From: Palsa-504 sp963806335
Lineage (GTDB): Bacteria > Actinomycetota > Actinomycetes > Streptosporangiales > Streptosporangiaceae
DNA: 64,000 bases
NCBI GenBank assembly: GCA_963806335.1
Contig: CAWDXO010000017.1
Location: forward strand, 1-64,000
Direction of reading: 5' to 3'
Shown: in pieces, positions 19,080 to 27,425 of the stretch
How positions within the stretch are numbered: position 1 is the stretch's first letter
How the letters are laid out: each line of letters begins with the position of its first letter
Program-made: the position numbers and the translations under genes
The notes under the pieces: model-generated
The model's database searches: none
What the model saw: the letters and a program-made list of their open reading frames with translations, nothing else
What the model was told of the DNA's origin: nothing

Positions 19080-19907
19080 CTAGAGTTCGACGGTGCCGCT
19101 GACGCAGGTGACGGTGGCGCCGCCGACCCACACCTGGCCGTCGTCGTCGCGGGAGACGTGCACCCGGCCGCGGCGGCCCAGCGCGGTGCCCTGGCTGGCT
19201 ACATACGGTGCAACGACCCGGCCGGCCGCGAGTAGCCACTGTCCGAGCGAGGCGTTCAGGCTGCCCGTGACCGGGTCCTCGCTCGAACTGATCTGCGGCG
19301 TGAACGCGCGTACCTCCAGCGCCGCGGGCGAGCCCTCCGGGTACGGGCCGGCGACGCCGATGTCCATGTCCACCAGCCCCGGCCGGAGCGCGAGTACGGC
19401 TTCGGCGCTGGCCAGCAGGACCCCCACCCAGCCGGGCCCGTTATCGGCCCACTGGATGTCCACGATGTCGTCCCGCTTGATGTTCAGCACCGCGGCCACG
19501 TGCGCGGCGACCGGCTCGTCTACCGGCCCGCCGCGCACCAGCGGCGGGGCCGCGAACGCCAGGCCCGTCTCGGTCTGCCGGAGCGGGATCAGCCCGGCGC
19601 CGCATTCCTGCACGACGGTGCCGCCGACGGCCGGGCGGCCGCCGGCTTCCAGCCAGGCGTGGCAGGTACCCAGGGTCGGGTGCCCGGCGAACGGCAGCTC
19701 GCCGCTCGGCGTGAAGATCCGGACCAGGTAGTCGGCCCCGTCCGCCCGCGGGACCAGCACGAACGTCGTCTCCGACAGGTTCGTCCAGCGTGCGAACAAC
19801 TGCATCTGCTCATCAGTCAGGCCGTCGGCGCCCAGCACGACCGCGAGGGGGTTACCGAGGTACGGAGTGTCGGTAAAGACATCTACCTGACGAAACTGTC
19901 GTGTCAC
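19080..19907 (-). CDS. PhzF family isomerase/epimerase
   Basis: 275 aa. The N-terminal QVDVFTDTPYLGNPLAVV, the catalytic Glu region ETTFVLVP, and FTPSGELPFAGHPTLGT are typical of PhzF. The second half has SSSEDPVTGSLNASLGQWL, which matches the family's second diaminopimelate-epimerase-like lobe. PhzF acts in phenazine synthesis, but most family members lie outside phenazine clusters, as here, and their substrates are unknown. It starts with GTG. Confidence 0.9.
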   Translation of the reverse strand: MTRQFRQVDVFTDTPYLGNPLAVVLGADGLTDEQMQLFARWTNLSETTFVLVPRADGADYLVRIFTPSGELPFAGHPTLGTCHAWLEAGGRPAVGGTVVQECGAGLIPLRQTETGLAFAAPPLVRGGPVDEPVAAHVAAVLNIKRDDIVDIQWADNGPGWVGVLLASAEAVLALRPGLVDMDIGVAGPYPEGSPAALEVRAFTPQISSSEDPVTGSLNASLGQWLLAAGRVVAPYVASQGTALGRRGRVHVSRDDDGQVWVGGATVTCVSGTVEL

Positions 19908-20002
19908 AGGCCCGAGTGTAGGAGCCCACCTTCCCCGGCGGCAGGGCCAATCCCGTGGTCGCTGGCCAGATTTCGGTGGGCAGTTCCGGGAGGTACGGGT
20001 CT

Positions 20003-20043
20003 GGCGGCGTTACCGGCCGGATCATCCGGCCGGTAACGCCGCC
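20003..20043 (-). terminator. 19-bp perfect hairpin
   Basis: GGCGGCGTTACCGGCCGGA (20003-20021) and its exact complement (20025-20043) separated by TCA. It lies 14 bp downstream of the leftward CMD-like gene and is the strongest hairpin in the region. No T-run; most likely the transcription end of that gene. Confidence 0.6.
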
Positions 20044-20057
20044 GGTAAGTGCGGTCC

Positions 20058-20405
20058 TTAGCTCTCGGCCTCGAGTTCCGCCTCGAGCTCAGCTGCGGCC
20101 AGGGCGATCACGAACCCTAGTCCCTGGGCGATGTTCGCCGTCGCCGAGACGACGCGGGTCGTGCCCACAATGGGCGCCACCGCGACGAGAACATCTTCGA
20201 CGTCATCGAGGGTGATGCTTGATTCGGCCGCCGGCAGGGCGTTGAGCGCGTAGGAAGTGGCGGGTGCGTCTACCGCGACCAGGGCGGCGATCCGGGCGAT
20301 CATGAGCTCGCGAGGGCTAAGGTCGCTGTTTTCTAGCGATATGACGGTCATCGCCAGAAGCGTGTCGCTGACGGGCGTGGGACTTTCGGTTTCGTTTTCA
20401 GACAT
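20058..20405 (-). CDS. carboxymuconolactone decarboxylase-like small protein
   Basis: 115 aa with AAGGAG upstream of ATG 20405. The central part (LSPRELMIARIAALVAVDAPATSYALNA...ITLDDVEDVLVAVAPIVGTTRVVSA) resembles the helical AhpD/CMD fold, but there is no CxxC or catalytic His, so peroxidase activity is unlikely. It ends with an acidic tail (AELEAELEAES). Similar proteins are common in actinomycetes without known role. It appears monocistronic, ending in the 19-bp hairpin. Confidence 0.7.
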   Translation of the reverse strand: MSENETESPTPVSDTLLAMTVISLENSDLSPRELMIARIAALVAVDAPATSYALNALPAAESSITLDDVEDVLVAVAPIVGTTRVVSATANIAQGLGFVIALAAAELEAELEAES

Positions 20406-20526
20406 GGCGGTTCTCCTTTTTTGAAAAGTTCTGAAGCTTGCGCCCCGTCAATCACGGTGGCCTTGGTTCACGCTACTCTCGCCAGATCCGCCAAGAGCAA
20501 CTGGCCGGTTGGATCCCTCGTCGCGG

Positions 20527-21486
20527 CTAACCGAGGGCGCGGGGGTGGGAGGAGGCGTAGACCTCGCGGAGCCTGTCCACCGTGATCAGGGTGTAGACCT
20601 GGGTAGTGGTGACCGAGGCGTGGCCGAGCAGTTCCTGGACGACCCGGATGTCGGCGCCGCCGTCCAGCAGATGGGTGGCGAACGAGTGCCGCAGCGTGTG
20701 AGGGGACACGTCGGCCAGGCCCGCGCGGCCGGCGGCGGCGTGCAGCACGCCCCAGGCGCCCTGCCTGGTGAGGCGCCCGCCGCGGGCGTTCAGGAAGACC
20801 GCCGGGCTGCCGCGCAGGGACGCCGCGGCGAGCGCGGGCCTAGCCTGGACCAGGTACGCCTCGAGCGCGCGCACGGCGTAGCTGCCGACGGGGACCACCC
20901 GGTGCTTGCTCCCCTTGCCGACCAGCCGGACCATCGGGTCGGCGTCCAGGTGCAGCTCGTCGAGGTCGAGCCCGGTCACCTCGGAGATCCGGGCCCCGGT
21001 GCCGTAGAGGAACTCGAGCAGCGCCCGGTCCCGCAGGAGGCGAGGGTCAATCCCGGCCGGGGGCCCGGACCGATTCCCCGGTCCGGGGCCGGACGCGGCT
21101 AGCAGGCGTTCTACCTCGGCGAGGGTGATCGCCTTAGGCAGCCGCCTGGGCGGCGACGGCGGCGGCACCTCACGGGCCGGGTCCGTCTCGGCGAGACCTT
21201 CGGCGACCGCGAACGCGTGCAGGCCGCGGACCGCGATCACAGCCCGCGCCGCCGAACTGACCGCCTGCGCCGCGTGCTCGTCGTCGCCCTCCCGCAGCAA
21301 GGCGAGGAACTCCGACACGTCGGCGGCGGTGACCTCGCCCAGCCGGGTCTTGCCCCGGCCGGCCAGCACGGACTCATACCGGCGCAGGTCCCGCCGGTAG
21401 GACTCGACCGTGTTCGGCGCCAGCCCGCGCTCCACGACCAGGTACTGCAGATAGCCGCGGAGTGCTTCGGCCAGCGCCAGTGTCAT
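20527..21486 (-). CDS. xerD: site-specific tyrosine recombinase XerD
   Basis: 319 aa. The N-terminal SAM-like DNA-binding domain (1-110) includes LAPNTVESYRRDL. The catalytic residues are all present: Arg in GTGARISEVTGL, Lys in GKGSKHR, His-x-x-Arg in HTLRHSFATHLLDGG, His in LGHASVTTTQ and Tyr in QVYTLI. Xer recombinases resolve chromosome dimers. Its place downstream of pyrG-NUDIX-ald matches other actinomycetes and supports housekeeping XerD over a phage integrase. It starts 17 bp after the ald stop. Confidence 0.93.
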   Translation of the reverse strand: MTLALAEALRGYLQYLVVERGLAPNTVESYRRDLRRYESVLAGRGKTRLGEVTAADVSEFLALLREGDDEHAAQAVSSAARAVIAVRGLHAFAVAEGLAETDPAREVPPPSPPRRLPKAITLAEVERLLAASGPGPGNRSGPPAGIDPRLLRDRALLEFLYGTGARISEVTGLDLDELHLDADPMVRLVGKGSKHRVVPVGSYAVRALEAYLVQARPALAAASLRGSPAVFLNARGGRLTRQGAWGVLHAAAGRAGLADVSPHTLRHSFATHLLDGGADIRVVQELLGHASVTTTQVYTLITVDRLREVYASSHPRALG

Positions 21487-21503
21487 CGATACCGGGGCAT
21501 CCG

Positions 21504-22619
21504 CTAGTTGAGCACCTCGCTGAGCGGGGTGTACGGCAGCCCGTGGGCTTCAGCGACCGGCTCGCAGTTCAGCGTGCCCGCGTGCGTGGAAAGGCCCAGG
21601 GCCAGGGCCGGATCGGCGCGGAGCGCGTCGCGCCAGCCCCGGTTCGCCATCTCGACCACGAACGGCAGCGTGACGTTGGTCAGCGCGTAGGTCGACGTGT
21701 GCGGGACGGCGCCCGGCATGTTCGCCACGCAGTAGAACAGGGCGTCGTGAACCCGGTAGGTCGGGTCCGCGTGCGTGGTAGGCCGTGACCCCTCGAAGCA
21801 GCCGCCCTGGTCGATGGCAATGTCGACCAGGACCGCGCCCGGCTTCATCCGCGACACCAGCTCGTCGCTGACGAGCTTCGGCGCTTTGGCGCCAGGCACG
21901 AGCACGGCGCCGATTACCAGATCGGCGTCGATCACCGCGCGCTCGATCTCGTAGGCGTTGGACGCGACCGTCTGGCAGTGCCCCTGGTAGATGGCGTCGG
22001 CCGAGCGGAGCCTGGCGATGTTCCGGTCCACCAGCAGCACCTCGGCCTGCATGCCAAGCGCGATCGCGGCCGCGTTCATGCCGGAGACACCCGCTCCGAG
22101 CACGACCACCTTGGCCGCGTACACGCCGGACACTCCGCCCATCAGCACCCCGCGCCCGCCGCCGTCACGCTGCAGATGGTGCGCGCCGACCTGCGGCGCC
22201 ATCCGGCCCGCCACCTCCGACATCGGGGCGAGCAGCGGCAGCGAACCGTCGGGCAGCTGGACGGTCTCGTACGCGATCGATGTGGTCCCCGAGCTGAGCA
22301 GCGCGTCGGTGCAGGCCTTCGAAGCGGCCAGGTGCAGGTACGTGAACAGCACCTGGTCCGCGCGCATGCGGTGGTACTCCTCCGCGATCGGCTCCTTGAC
22401 CTTGAGGATCATGTCCCCTTCGGCCCAGACGTCATCCGCGGTGGGCAGGACCTTCGCGCCGGCCGTGATGAAGTCCTCGTCGGGAATGACCGAGCCCTCC
22501 CCCGCTCCCGCCTCTATCACGACCTGATGACCGTTGCGAACCAGCTCATGAACGCCGGAAGGCGTAATTGCCACCCGGTATTCGTGGTTCTTGATTTCCC
22601 GGGGTACTCCAACCTTCAT
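21504..22619 (-). CDS. ald: alanine dehydrogenase
   Basis: 371 aa, the standard length. The N-terminal MKVGVPREIKNHEYRVAITP is characteristic, FTYLHLAA holds the catalytic His, and the NAD-binding glycine motif is VVLGAGVSGMNAA. The enzyme interconverts L-alanine and pyruvate with NAD, serving nitrogen assimilation or NADH reoxidation at low oxygen. GGAAGGACC precedes the ATG. Part of the leftward EamA-pyrG-NUDIX-ald-xerD string. Confidence 0.95.
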   Translation of the reverse strand: MKVGVPREIKNHEYRVAITPSGVHELVRNGHQVVIEAGAGEGSVIPDEDFITAGAKVLPTADDVWAEGDMILKVKEPIAEEYHRMRADQVLFTYLHLAASKACTDALLSSGTTSIAYETVQLPDGSLPLLAPMSEVAGRMAPQVGAHHLQRDGGGRGVLMGGVSGVYAAKVVVLGAGVSGMNAAAIALGMQAEVLLVDRNIARLRSADAIYQGHCQTVASNAYEIERAVIDADLVIGAVLVPGAKAPKLVSDELVSRMKPGAVLVDIAIDQGGCFEGSRPTTHADPTYRVHDALFYCVANMPGAVPHTSTYALTNVTLPFVVEMANRGWRDALRADPALALGLSTHAGTLNCEPVAEAHGLPYTPLSEVLN

Positions 22620-22643
22620 GGCGGTCCTTCCAGACTGGGAGCG

Positions 22644-23258
22644 TCATTGCTCCTCGGGTGAATCGGCCGGCCGGAGCCGGTCATATCCCTGCGACCTGGC
22701 AGCATACGCCGCCAAGATACCCAGGGCCGCGACCCCGTTGTGCAGGTCGCCAGCGAAAACCTTGCCCACCGCCTCGTCCAGCGGGAGCCAGCCGACGAGC
22801 AGGCTCGCCTCCTCGGCTTCGGGCACGAAGTGGCGCTCGGCTTCGGGGATAAGTTCCAGGTCACGGGCCAGGAAAACGCGCAGGCGCTCGGTGCTGTAGC
22901 CAGGTGAGGAAAAGTAATCGGCGAGTACCCGCCAGTCTCGCGCCCGGTAGCCTGCCTCCTCCGCTAGCTCCCGCGGCGCCGTGACCCATGACGGTTCCCC
23001 GTCGACGTCACGCAGGCCGGCCGGGATCTCCCACAGCAGGCGGCCGACCGGGTGCCGGTACTGCCGGATCATCAGAACCCGCTCCGCGTCATCCAAGGCC
23101 AGCACGGCGACGGCTCCGGGGTGTGTGACCACCTCTCGTTCGGCCAATTGATTGTCGGGCATGCGGACCTTATCGGTCCGTACGGTGACCAGCCGGCCGC
23201 CGAAGGGCTCGGCCGAGGAGACCACGGGCCAGTGCTCGACGACGTCCTTTATATTCAT
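22644..23258 (-). CDS. NUDIX hydrolase (ADP-ribose pyrophosphatase-like)
   Basis: 204 aa. The Nudix box is recognisable as AGLRDVDGEPS...APRELAEEAGY (about residues 80-103), with the core REL-EEAG intact and the N-terminal half one residue longer than the classical spacing, as in many ADP-ribose pyrophosphatases. It is coupled to pyrG through an ATGA overlap. The likely substrate is ADP-ribose or a related nucleoside diphosphate derivative. Confidence 0.9.
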   Translation of the reverse strand: MNIKDVVEHWPVVSSAEPFGGRLVTVRTDKVRMPDNQLAEREVVTHPGAVAVLALDDAERVLMIRQYRHPVGRLLWEIPAGLRDVDGEPSWVTAPRELAEEAGYRARDWRVLADYFSSPGYSTERLRVFLARDLELIPEAERHFVPEAEEASLLVGWLPLDEAVGKVFAGDLHNGVAALGILAAYAARSQGYDRLRPADSPEEQ

Positions 23259-24943
23259 GCGCTGGCAACGGCCCTGGGGCCGGCCGCCGTGCTGGCGGCC
23301 TTGGAGTGCGCAAGGGCGGCCGCGATCAGCCCGCTGAACAGCGGATGCGGCCGGGTCGGGCGCGACAGGAACTCCGGATGCGCCTGCGTGCCGACGAAGA
23401 ACGGGTGGTCGCTCAGCTCAGCGAACTCCACCAGGTGCCCGTCCGGTGACAGTCCGGAGAAGACCAGCCCGGCCTGCTCGAGTACGGCACGGTACGCGTT
23501 GTTGACCTCGTACCTGTGCCGGTGCCGCTCTTCCACCAGGTCGCTGCCGTACAGGTCGCCGACCCGGGTGCCGGGCCGGAGCACGGCGGGATACAGGCCG
23601 AGCCGCATGGTGCCGCCCATGTCCCGCTCCCCCGCCACCACGTCCTCCTGATCGGCCATGGTGGCGATCACCGGGTCGGGCGTGACCGGGTTGAACTCGG
23701 CGCTGTCCGCTTCGGCCAGTCCGGCCAGGTCGCGCGCCACCTCGATGACCATGCACTGCAGGCCGAGGCAGAGCCCGAGGATGGGGATGCCGTGCTCGCG
23801 CGCGTACCGGATCGCGCCAATCTTGCCCTCGATGCCGCGGACCCCGAACCCGCCCGGGATCAGCACCCCGTCGACCCCTTCGAGCTCGCTGGCGGCGCCG
23901 TCCGGGTCCTCGCAGGCATCGCTGATCACCCAGCGGATGTTCACCTGCGCGTCGTTGGCGAAGCCGCCCGCCTTCAGCGCCTCGGCGGGCGACAGGTACG
24001 CGTCAGGCAGGTCCACGTACTTCCCGACCAGGGCGATCGTGATGCTGTGCGCGGGGCGGTGCACCCGGCGCAGCAGGTCATCCCACTCCTGCCAGTCGAC
24101 GTCACGGAACGGCAGGCCGAGCCGCATGACCACGTAGGCGTCCAGGCCCTCGGCGTGCAGCACCTTGGGGATGTCGTAGATGGACGGCGCGTCGGGCGCG
24201 GAGACCACGGCCTCCTCGTCCACGTCGCACATCAGGCTTATCTTGCGCTTCAGGTTGGCGTTGATCGGGCGGTCGGAGCGGGCCACGATCGCGTCCGGCT
24301 GGATGCCGATGCTGCGCAGCGCGGCCACCGAGTGCTGGGTCGGCTTGGTCTTCAGCTCACCCGAAGGGCCGATATACGGCAGCAGGCTGACGTGCAGGAA
24401 GAAACAGCGGTCCCGCCCTATCTCGTGCCTGATCTGGCGGATGGCCTCGAGGAACGGCTGTGACTCGATGTCACCAACCGTCCCGCCCACCTCGGTGATC
24501 ACGACGTCGACGTCGTCGCCGGCCATCTGCAAGATCCGCGACTTGATCTCGTTGGTGATGTGCGGGATCACCTGCACGGTGTCGCCGAGGTACGCGCCGC
24601 GCCGCTCGTTCGCGATCACCGTGGAGTAGATCTGGCCGGTCGTGACGTTCGCCTCGCCCTGGAGTTTGGTGTCGAGGAAGCGCTCGTAATGCCCGACGTC
24701 GAGGTCGGTTTCCGTGCCGTCGTCGGTCACGAACACCTCGCCGTGCTGGAAGGGGTTCATCGTGCCCGGGTCGACGTTGAGATAGGGGTCGAGTTTCTGC
24801 ATCGTCACCCGCAGGCCCCTGAGCTTGAGCAGGCGGCCGAGGCTCGATGCGGTCAGTCCCTTGCCGAGGCTGGAGGCGACGCCTCCGGTGACAAAGAGAT
24901 GTCTGGTTTGCGCAGGCCGTGGGTGAAATGATTGTGCGGCCAC
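23255..24943 (-). CDS. pyrG: CTP synthase
   Basis: 562 aa from the GTG at 24943. This start gives the usual N-terminus before TRHLFVTGGVASSLGKG (ATP-binding synthase domain). It overlaps the upstream stop by one base (TAGTG) and has GGGAG ahead of it. The synthase domain spans about 1-270. The class I glutamine amidotransferase domain follows, with the nucleophile Cys in LGLCLGLQ and the His/Glu pair in HPEFLSRP. The enzyme makes CTP from UTP using glutamine. Overlaps at both ends (EamA and NUDIX genes) indicate tight translational coupling. Confidence 0.95.
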   Translation of the reverse strand: MAAQSFHPRPAQTRHLFVTGGVASSLGKGLTASSLGRLLKLRGLRVTMQKLDPYLNVDPGTMNPFQHGEVFVTDDGTETDLDVGHYERFLDTKLQGEANVTTGQIYSTVIANERRGAYLGDTVQVIPHITNEIKSRILQMAGDDVDVVITEVGGTVGDIESQPFLEAIRQIRHEIGRDRCFFLHVSLLPYIGPSGELKTKPTQHSVAALRSIGIQPDAIVARSDRPINANLKRKISLMCDVDEEAVVSAPDAPSIYDIPKVLHAEGLDAYVVMRLGLPFRDVDWQEWDDLLRRVHRPAHSITIALVGKYVDLPDAYLSPAEALKAGGFANDAQVNIRWVISDACEDPDGAASELEGVDGVLIPGGFGVRGIEGKIGAIRYAREHGIPILGLCLGLQCMVIEVARDLAGLAEADSAEFNPVTPDPVIATMADQEDVVAGERDMGGTMRLGLYPAVLRPGTRVGDLYGSDLVEERHRHRYEVNNAYRAVLEQAGLVFSGLSPDGHLVEFAELSDHPFFVGTQAHPEFLSRPTRPHPLFSGLIAAALAHSKAASTAAGPRAVASA

Positions 24944-25920
24944 TATGAGGCTCCCGTGGTGTCCGGTACGGCAAGGAAAAACTGCAGGTCCACGGACCAC
25001 CAGAATAACAGGCCACAGGCGGCTGGCCCGGCATTTGCCTGCCGATGTGCCACCGCGTCGGCTCTCGCCACGTCTTCTGTGTGGTGGGCCTCGCCGAATC
25101 TGGCCAGCATGACCGCGGAGGCGACGGCCAGGAAGAACCCGCCCCAGGCGACTGCGGCAAGCCCGGGACGCGTCTGGTCGCCGAGGAAAATGACGCCGAT
25201 GACGGCCGGCGGGATGGTCTCGCTGAGCACCACGGCCGCCGTGGCGACCGTCACGCTGCCGCTTTCGAGGGCGGTCGCATAGAACATGAACGAGATGATG
25301 CCGGCCGCGGCGACCGCGTAAGCGGCCGGGTCACGGGCCAGTTCGAGCGGAGAGAAGCCGGTCAGGACGCGGGCGGCGATGCTGAGCACTCCATACCCGA
25401 AGCCTGCCGTCATGCCGAGCGCGACGGTGCGGTACGGCTCGTTGAGCTTGGCCGCGGCCAGGCCGAGCAGGGCCAGGCCCGCCACCGCCACGATAAGCGC
25501 GAGCTTGAATACCGCGCCTACCTGCGCGGCGCCCTCGGCGCCCGCCGATGAACCGAGCAGCCCGACGCCTGCCACCACCCCCAGGACGGCGGCCCACTCC
25601 CGCCAGGACAGGGCCACGCCGATCACCCACGAGGCCAGCACCGCGGTCACCGCGAGGTTCGAGGCCACGAAAGCCTGGACCGCGAAGAGCGGGAGCCGCT
25701 GCAAGGCGATGAGCTGTGCGATGAAGCCGAGCGCGTCCAGGCCGATGCTCACCACGAAACGCCACTGGTGCAGCATCCGCACCAGCAGACCCGGATCGAG
25801 GCCCCCGGCCGCGTCGACCGCCGGCTTATGGCTGGCCGCGCGTACCGCGATCGCCTGCATCACCGAGGCAACGCCATAAAGCACTGCCGCGACGATGGCC
25901 GCGATCAGGCTGACTAGCAC
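24943..25920 (-). CDS. EamA/DMT-type membrane transporter
   Basis: 325 aa with about nine or ten hydrophobic helices in two half-repeats, such as FVASNLAVTAVLASWVIGV in the first half and ALESGSVTVATAAVVLSETIPPAVIGVIFLGD in the second. That last block is the classic drug/metabolite transporter signature. The substrate is unknown. GTG start behind GGGAGG. The stop TAG shares a base with the pyrG start, so pyrG expression may depend on translation of this gene. Confidence 0.85.
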   Translation of the reverse strand: MLVSLIAAIVAAVLYGVASVMQAIAVRAASHKPAVDAAGGLDPGLLVRMLHQWRFVVSIGLDALGFIAQLIALQRLPLFAVQAFVASNLAVTAVLASWVIGVALSWREWAAVLGVVAGVGLLGSSAGAEGAAQVGAVFKLALIVAVAGLALLGLAAAKLNEPYRTVALGMTAGFGYGVLSIAARVLTGFSPLELARDPAAYAVAAAGIISFMFYATALESGSVTVATAAVVLSETIPPAVIGVIFLGDQTRPGLAAVAWGGFFLAVASAVMLARFGEAHHTEDVARADAVAHRQANAGPAACGLLFWWSVDLQFFLAVPDTTGAS

Positions 25921-26101
25921 TACAACACCTCCCCCGGCATGTTGCTAGTCGGCTGCCCGTGCCCGTTTTACCTACGTTCCCGCTGTCGGGTAGCCATAAC
26001 TTCTAAGAGTCCTCTTCTGAAGCAACCATGAGAAGAAGCTCAGCATTCCGGTGAGGTCATGCACTATTATGCCATCCCTCCCAATTCGGCGGAGGGCGGC
26101 G

Positions 26102-27163
26102 TTACCGGAGGGCGGCGGCCGGCCGGGCGTCCCAGGCCGTCCATAGCGGCCGGTACCCCATGCGGTTCCAGAACGGCGCCGACACCGGGTTCACCTGGGA
26201 GTGGTGCAGCAGCGTTACCTCGACCCCCTGCACGTCGAGTTCGTGGTGGGCCCGCTTGACTAGCGCCGCGCCGACCCCGCCGGCCCGCTCCTGCGGCCGT
26301 ACGAACAGGGTCGCCAGGTAGGCCGGCCCGGCGGCGTTCGTCATGCCCGCGATCCAGGCCGCCTCCGCCGGCCGCTGGACGACCACCAGGCCCACCGGCT
26401 GCCCGTCCCGCTCCGCCAGCCAGATCCACGGCGACGGCCGGGCCAGGCTGGCCGCGGCGTCACGGCGGATCAGCTCCTCGGTAGCAGGGCGGACGATTCC
26501 CACGCCGAACTGCGCGTCCCACTCGATTACGCCGAGCTCGAATTCGGTCACGGCGTCGAGGTCGTCTTCGGTGGCCGTCCGGATGACCAGTCCCGGCGGG
26601 TCGCCAGGGCCGGGCCTGCGGCCGGGGCCGGGCGGAATCTCGCGCCGCGCGGGGCGCACCGCGGTCACCGTCATGGGTTGCAGCCCGTGCCGCACCAGCG
26701 CCCGCACCCCGGCGACGTCGCGGCAGGGCCAGGTGATCATGGCCGTGGTGTCCTCGTCGCATGCCGCGGGAATCCCGGCGAGATGCTCCCGCCATCGGTT
26801 CAGTAGCTCGTCCGCGGCGCCTAGAAGGTCAGGTCCGCGCAGCCGCACGGTGAGCACGTACTGGTTCGCCGGACTCCAGGTCTGCTGCAGCGAGTCGGCC
26901 GGGACATGCCGGTGTGAGCAGACCCCGAGGGCCGCCGGGCGGCCGTTCTCCCCGGTCACGACCAGCGGCGCCATGCACCCTTCGGGCAGGTCACCGGGCT
27001 CGGGCAGGAGGGGGTCGAGACTGTGCCAGCGCCTGCCCACGGCCTTATTGATGTCGTTCACCGCGTCGCGAACCACCCAGGGCACTCGTCTCGCCTCCGT
27101 CGCCTCGAGATCGGCCGCTACGTACGCCCGTCGCCTCGCGACGGTCCCCCATCCGTCACGCAC
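26102..27163 (-). CDS. GNAT family N-acetyltransferase
   Basis: 353 aa. The C-terminal half (about residue 195 onward, LVIRTATEDDLDAVTEFE) is a GNAT domain: the central strand is PAYLATLFVRPQERAGGVGAALVKRAH, which includes the acetyl-CoA loop, followed by VTLLHHSQVNPVSAPFWNRMGYRP. The N-terminal half resembles a second, degenerate GNAT-like unit, so this is a tandem-type protein. GTG start. The substrate is unknown. About 180 bp separate it from the EamA gene on the same strand. Confidence 0.85.
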   Translation of the reverse strand: MRDGWGTVARRRAYVAADLEATEARRVPWVVRDAVNDINKAVGRRWHSLDPLLPEPGDLPEGCMAPLVVTGENGRPAALGVCSHRHVPADSLQQTWSPANQYVLTVRLRGPDLLGAADELLNRWREHLAGIPAACDEDTTAMITWPCRDVAGVRALVRHGLQPMTVTAVRPARREIPPGPGRRPGPGDPPGLVIRTATEDDLDAVTEFELGVIEWDAQFGVGIVRPATEELIRRDAAASLARPSPWIWLAERDGQPVGLVVVQRPAEAAWIAGMTNAAGPAYLATLFVRPQERAGGVGAALVKRAHHELDVQGVEVTLLHHSQVNPVSAPFWNRMGYRPLWTAWDARPAAALR

Positions 27164-27253
27164 TATACCCCGCCGATAAATGGTGATTAAAGGAATTTCC
27201 GGGAATAGCGAGAGCGGCGATAGGTTAATTCAGAGATCCCTTTTTGAATGAAC

Positions 27254-27281
27254 AATGGCGAGCTAGCGCTCTATCGCCATT
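27254..27281. terminator. hairpin between uvrB and the GNAT gene
   Basis: AATGGCGA / TCGCCATT inverted repeat with a 12-base loop, itself partly self-complementary (GAGC...GCTC). It lies about 145 bp beyond the uvrB stop and could end uvrB transcription. The 262-bp gap holds no gene. Confidence 0.35.
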
Positions 27282-27425
27282 ACCGGAACCTCGGGAAGTT
27301 AGTTGCAGGCGCGGTTGCGCCTAGCCAGACGTGTGATGTAGCCAGGCCGGCGGCGATCTGGGCCTGGCGACGCGACGGCGACGGCAGGGCGCCGACCTTC
27401 GGCTAGACGTTCGGGTAGGCGGGAG

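Noticed and set aside
20527..21486. phage integrase of a mobile element
   Set aside because: Its neighbours (ald, NUDIX, pyrG) are the conserved housekeeping context of xerD, and no attachment site or phage gene is adjacent.
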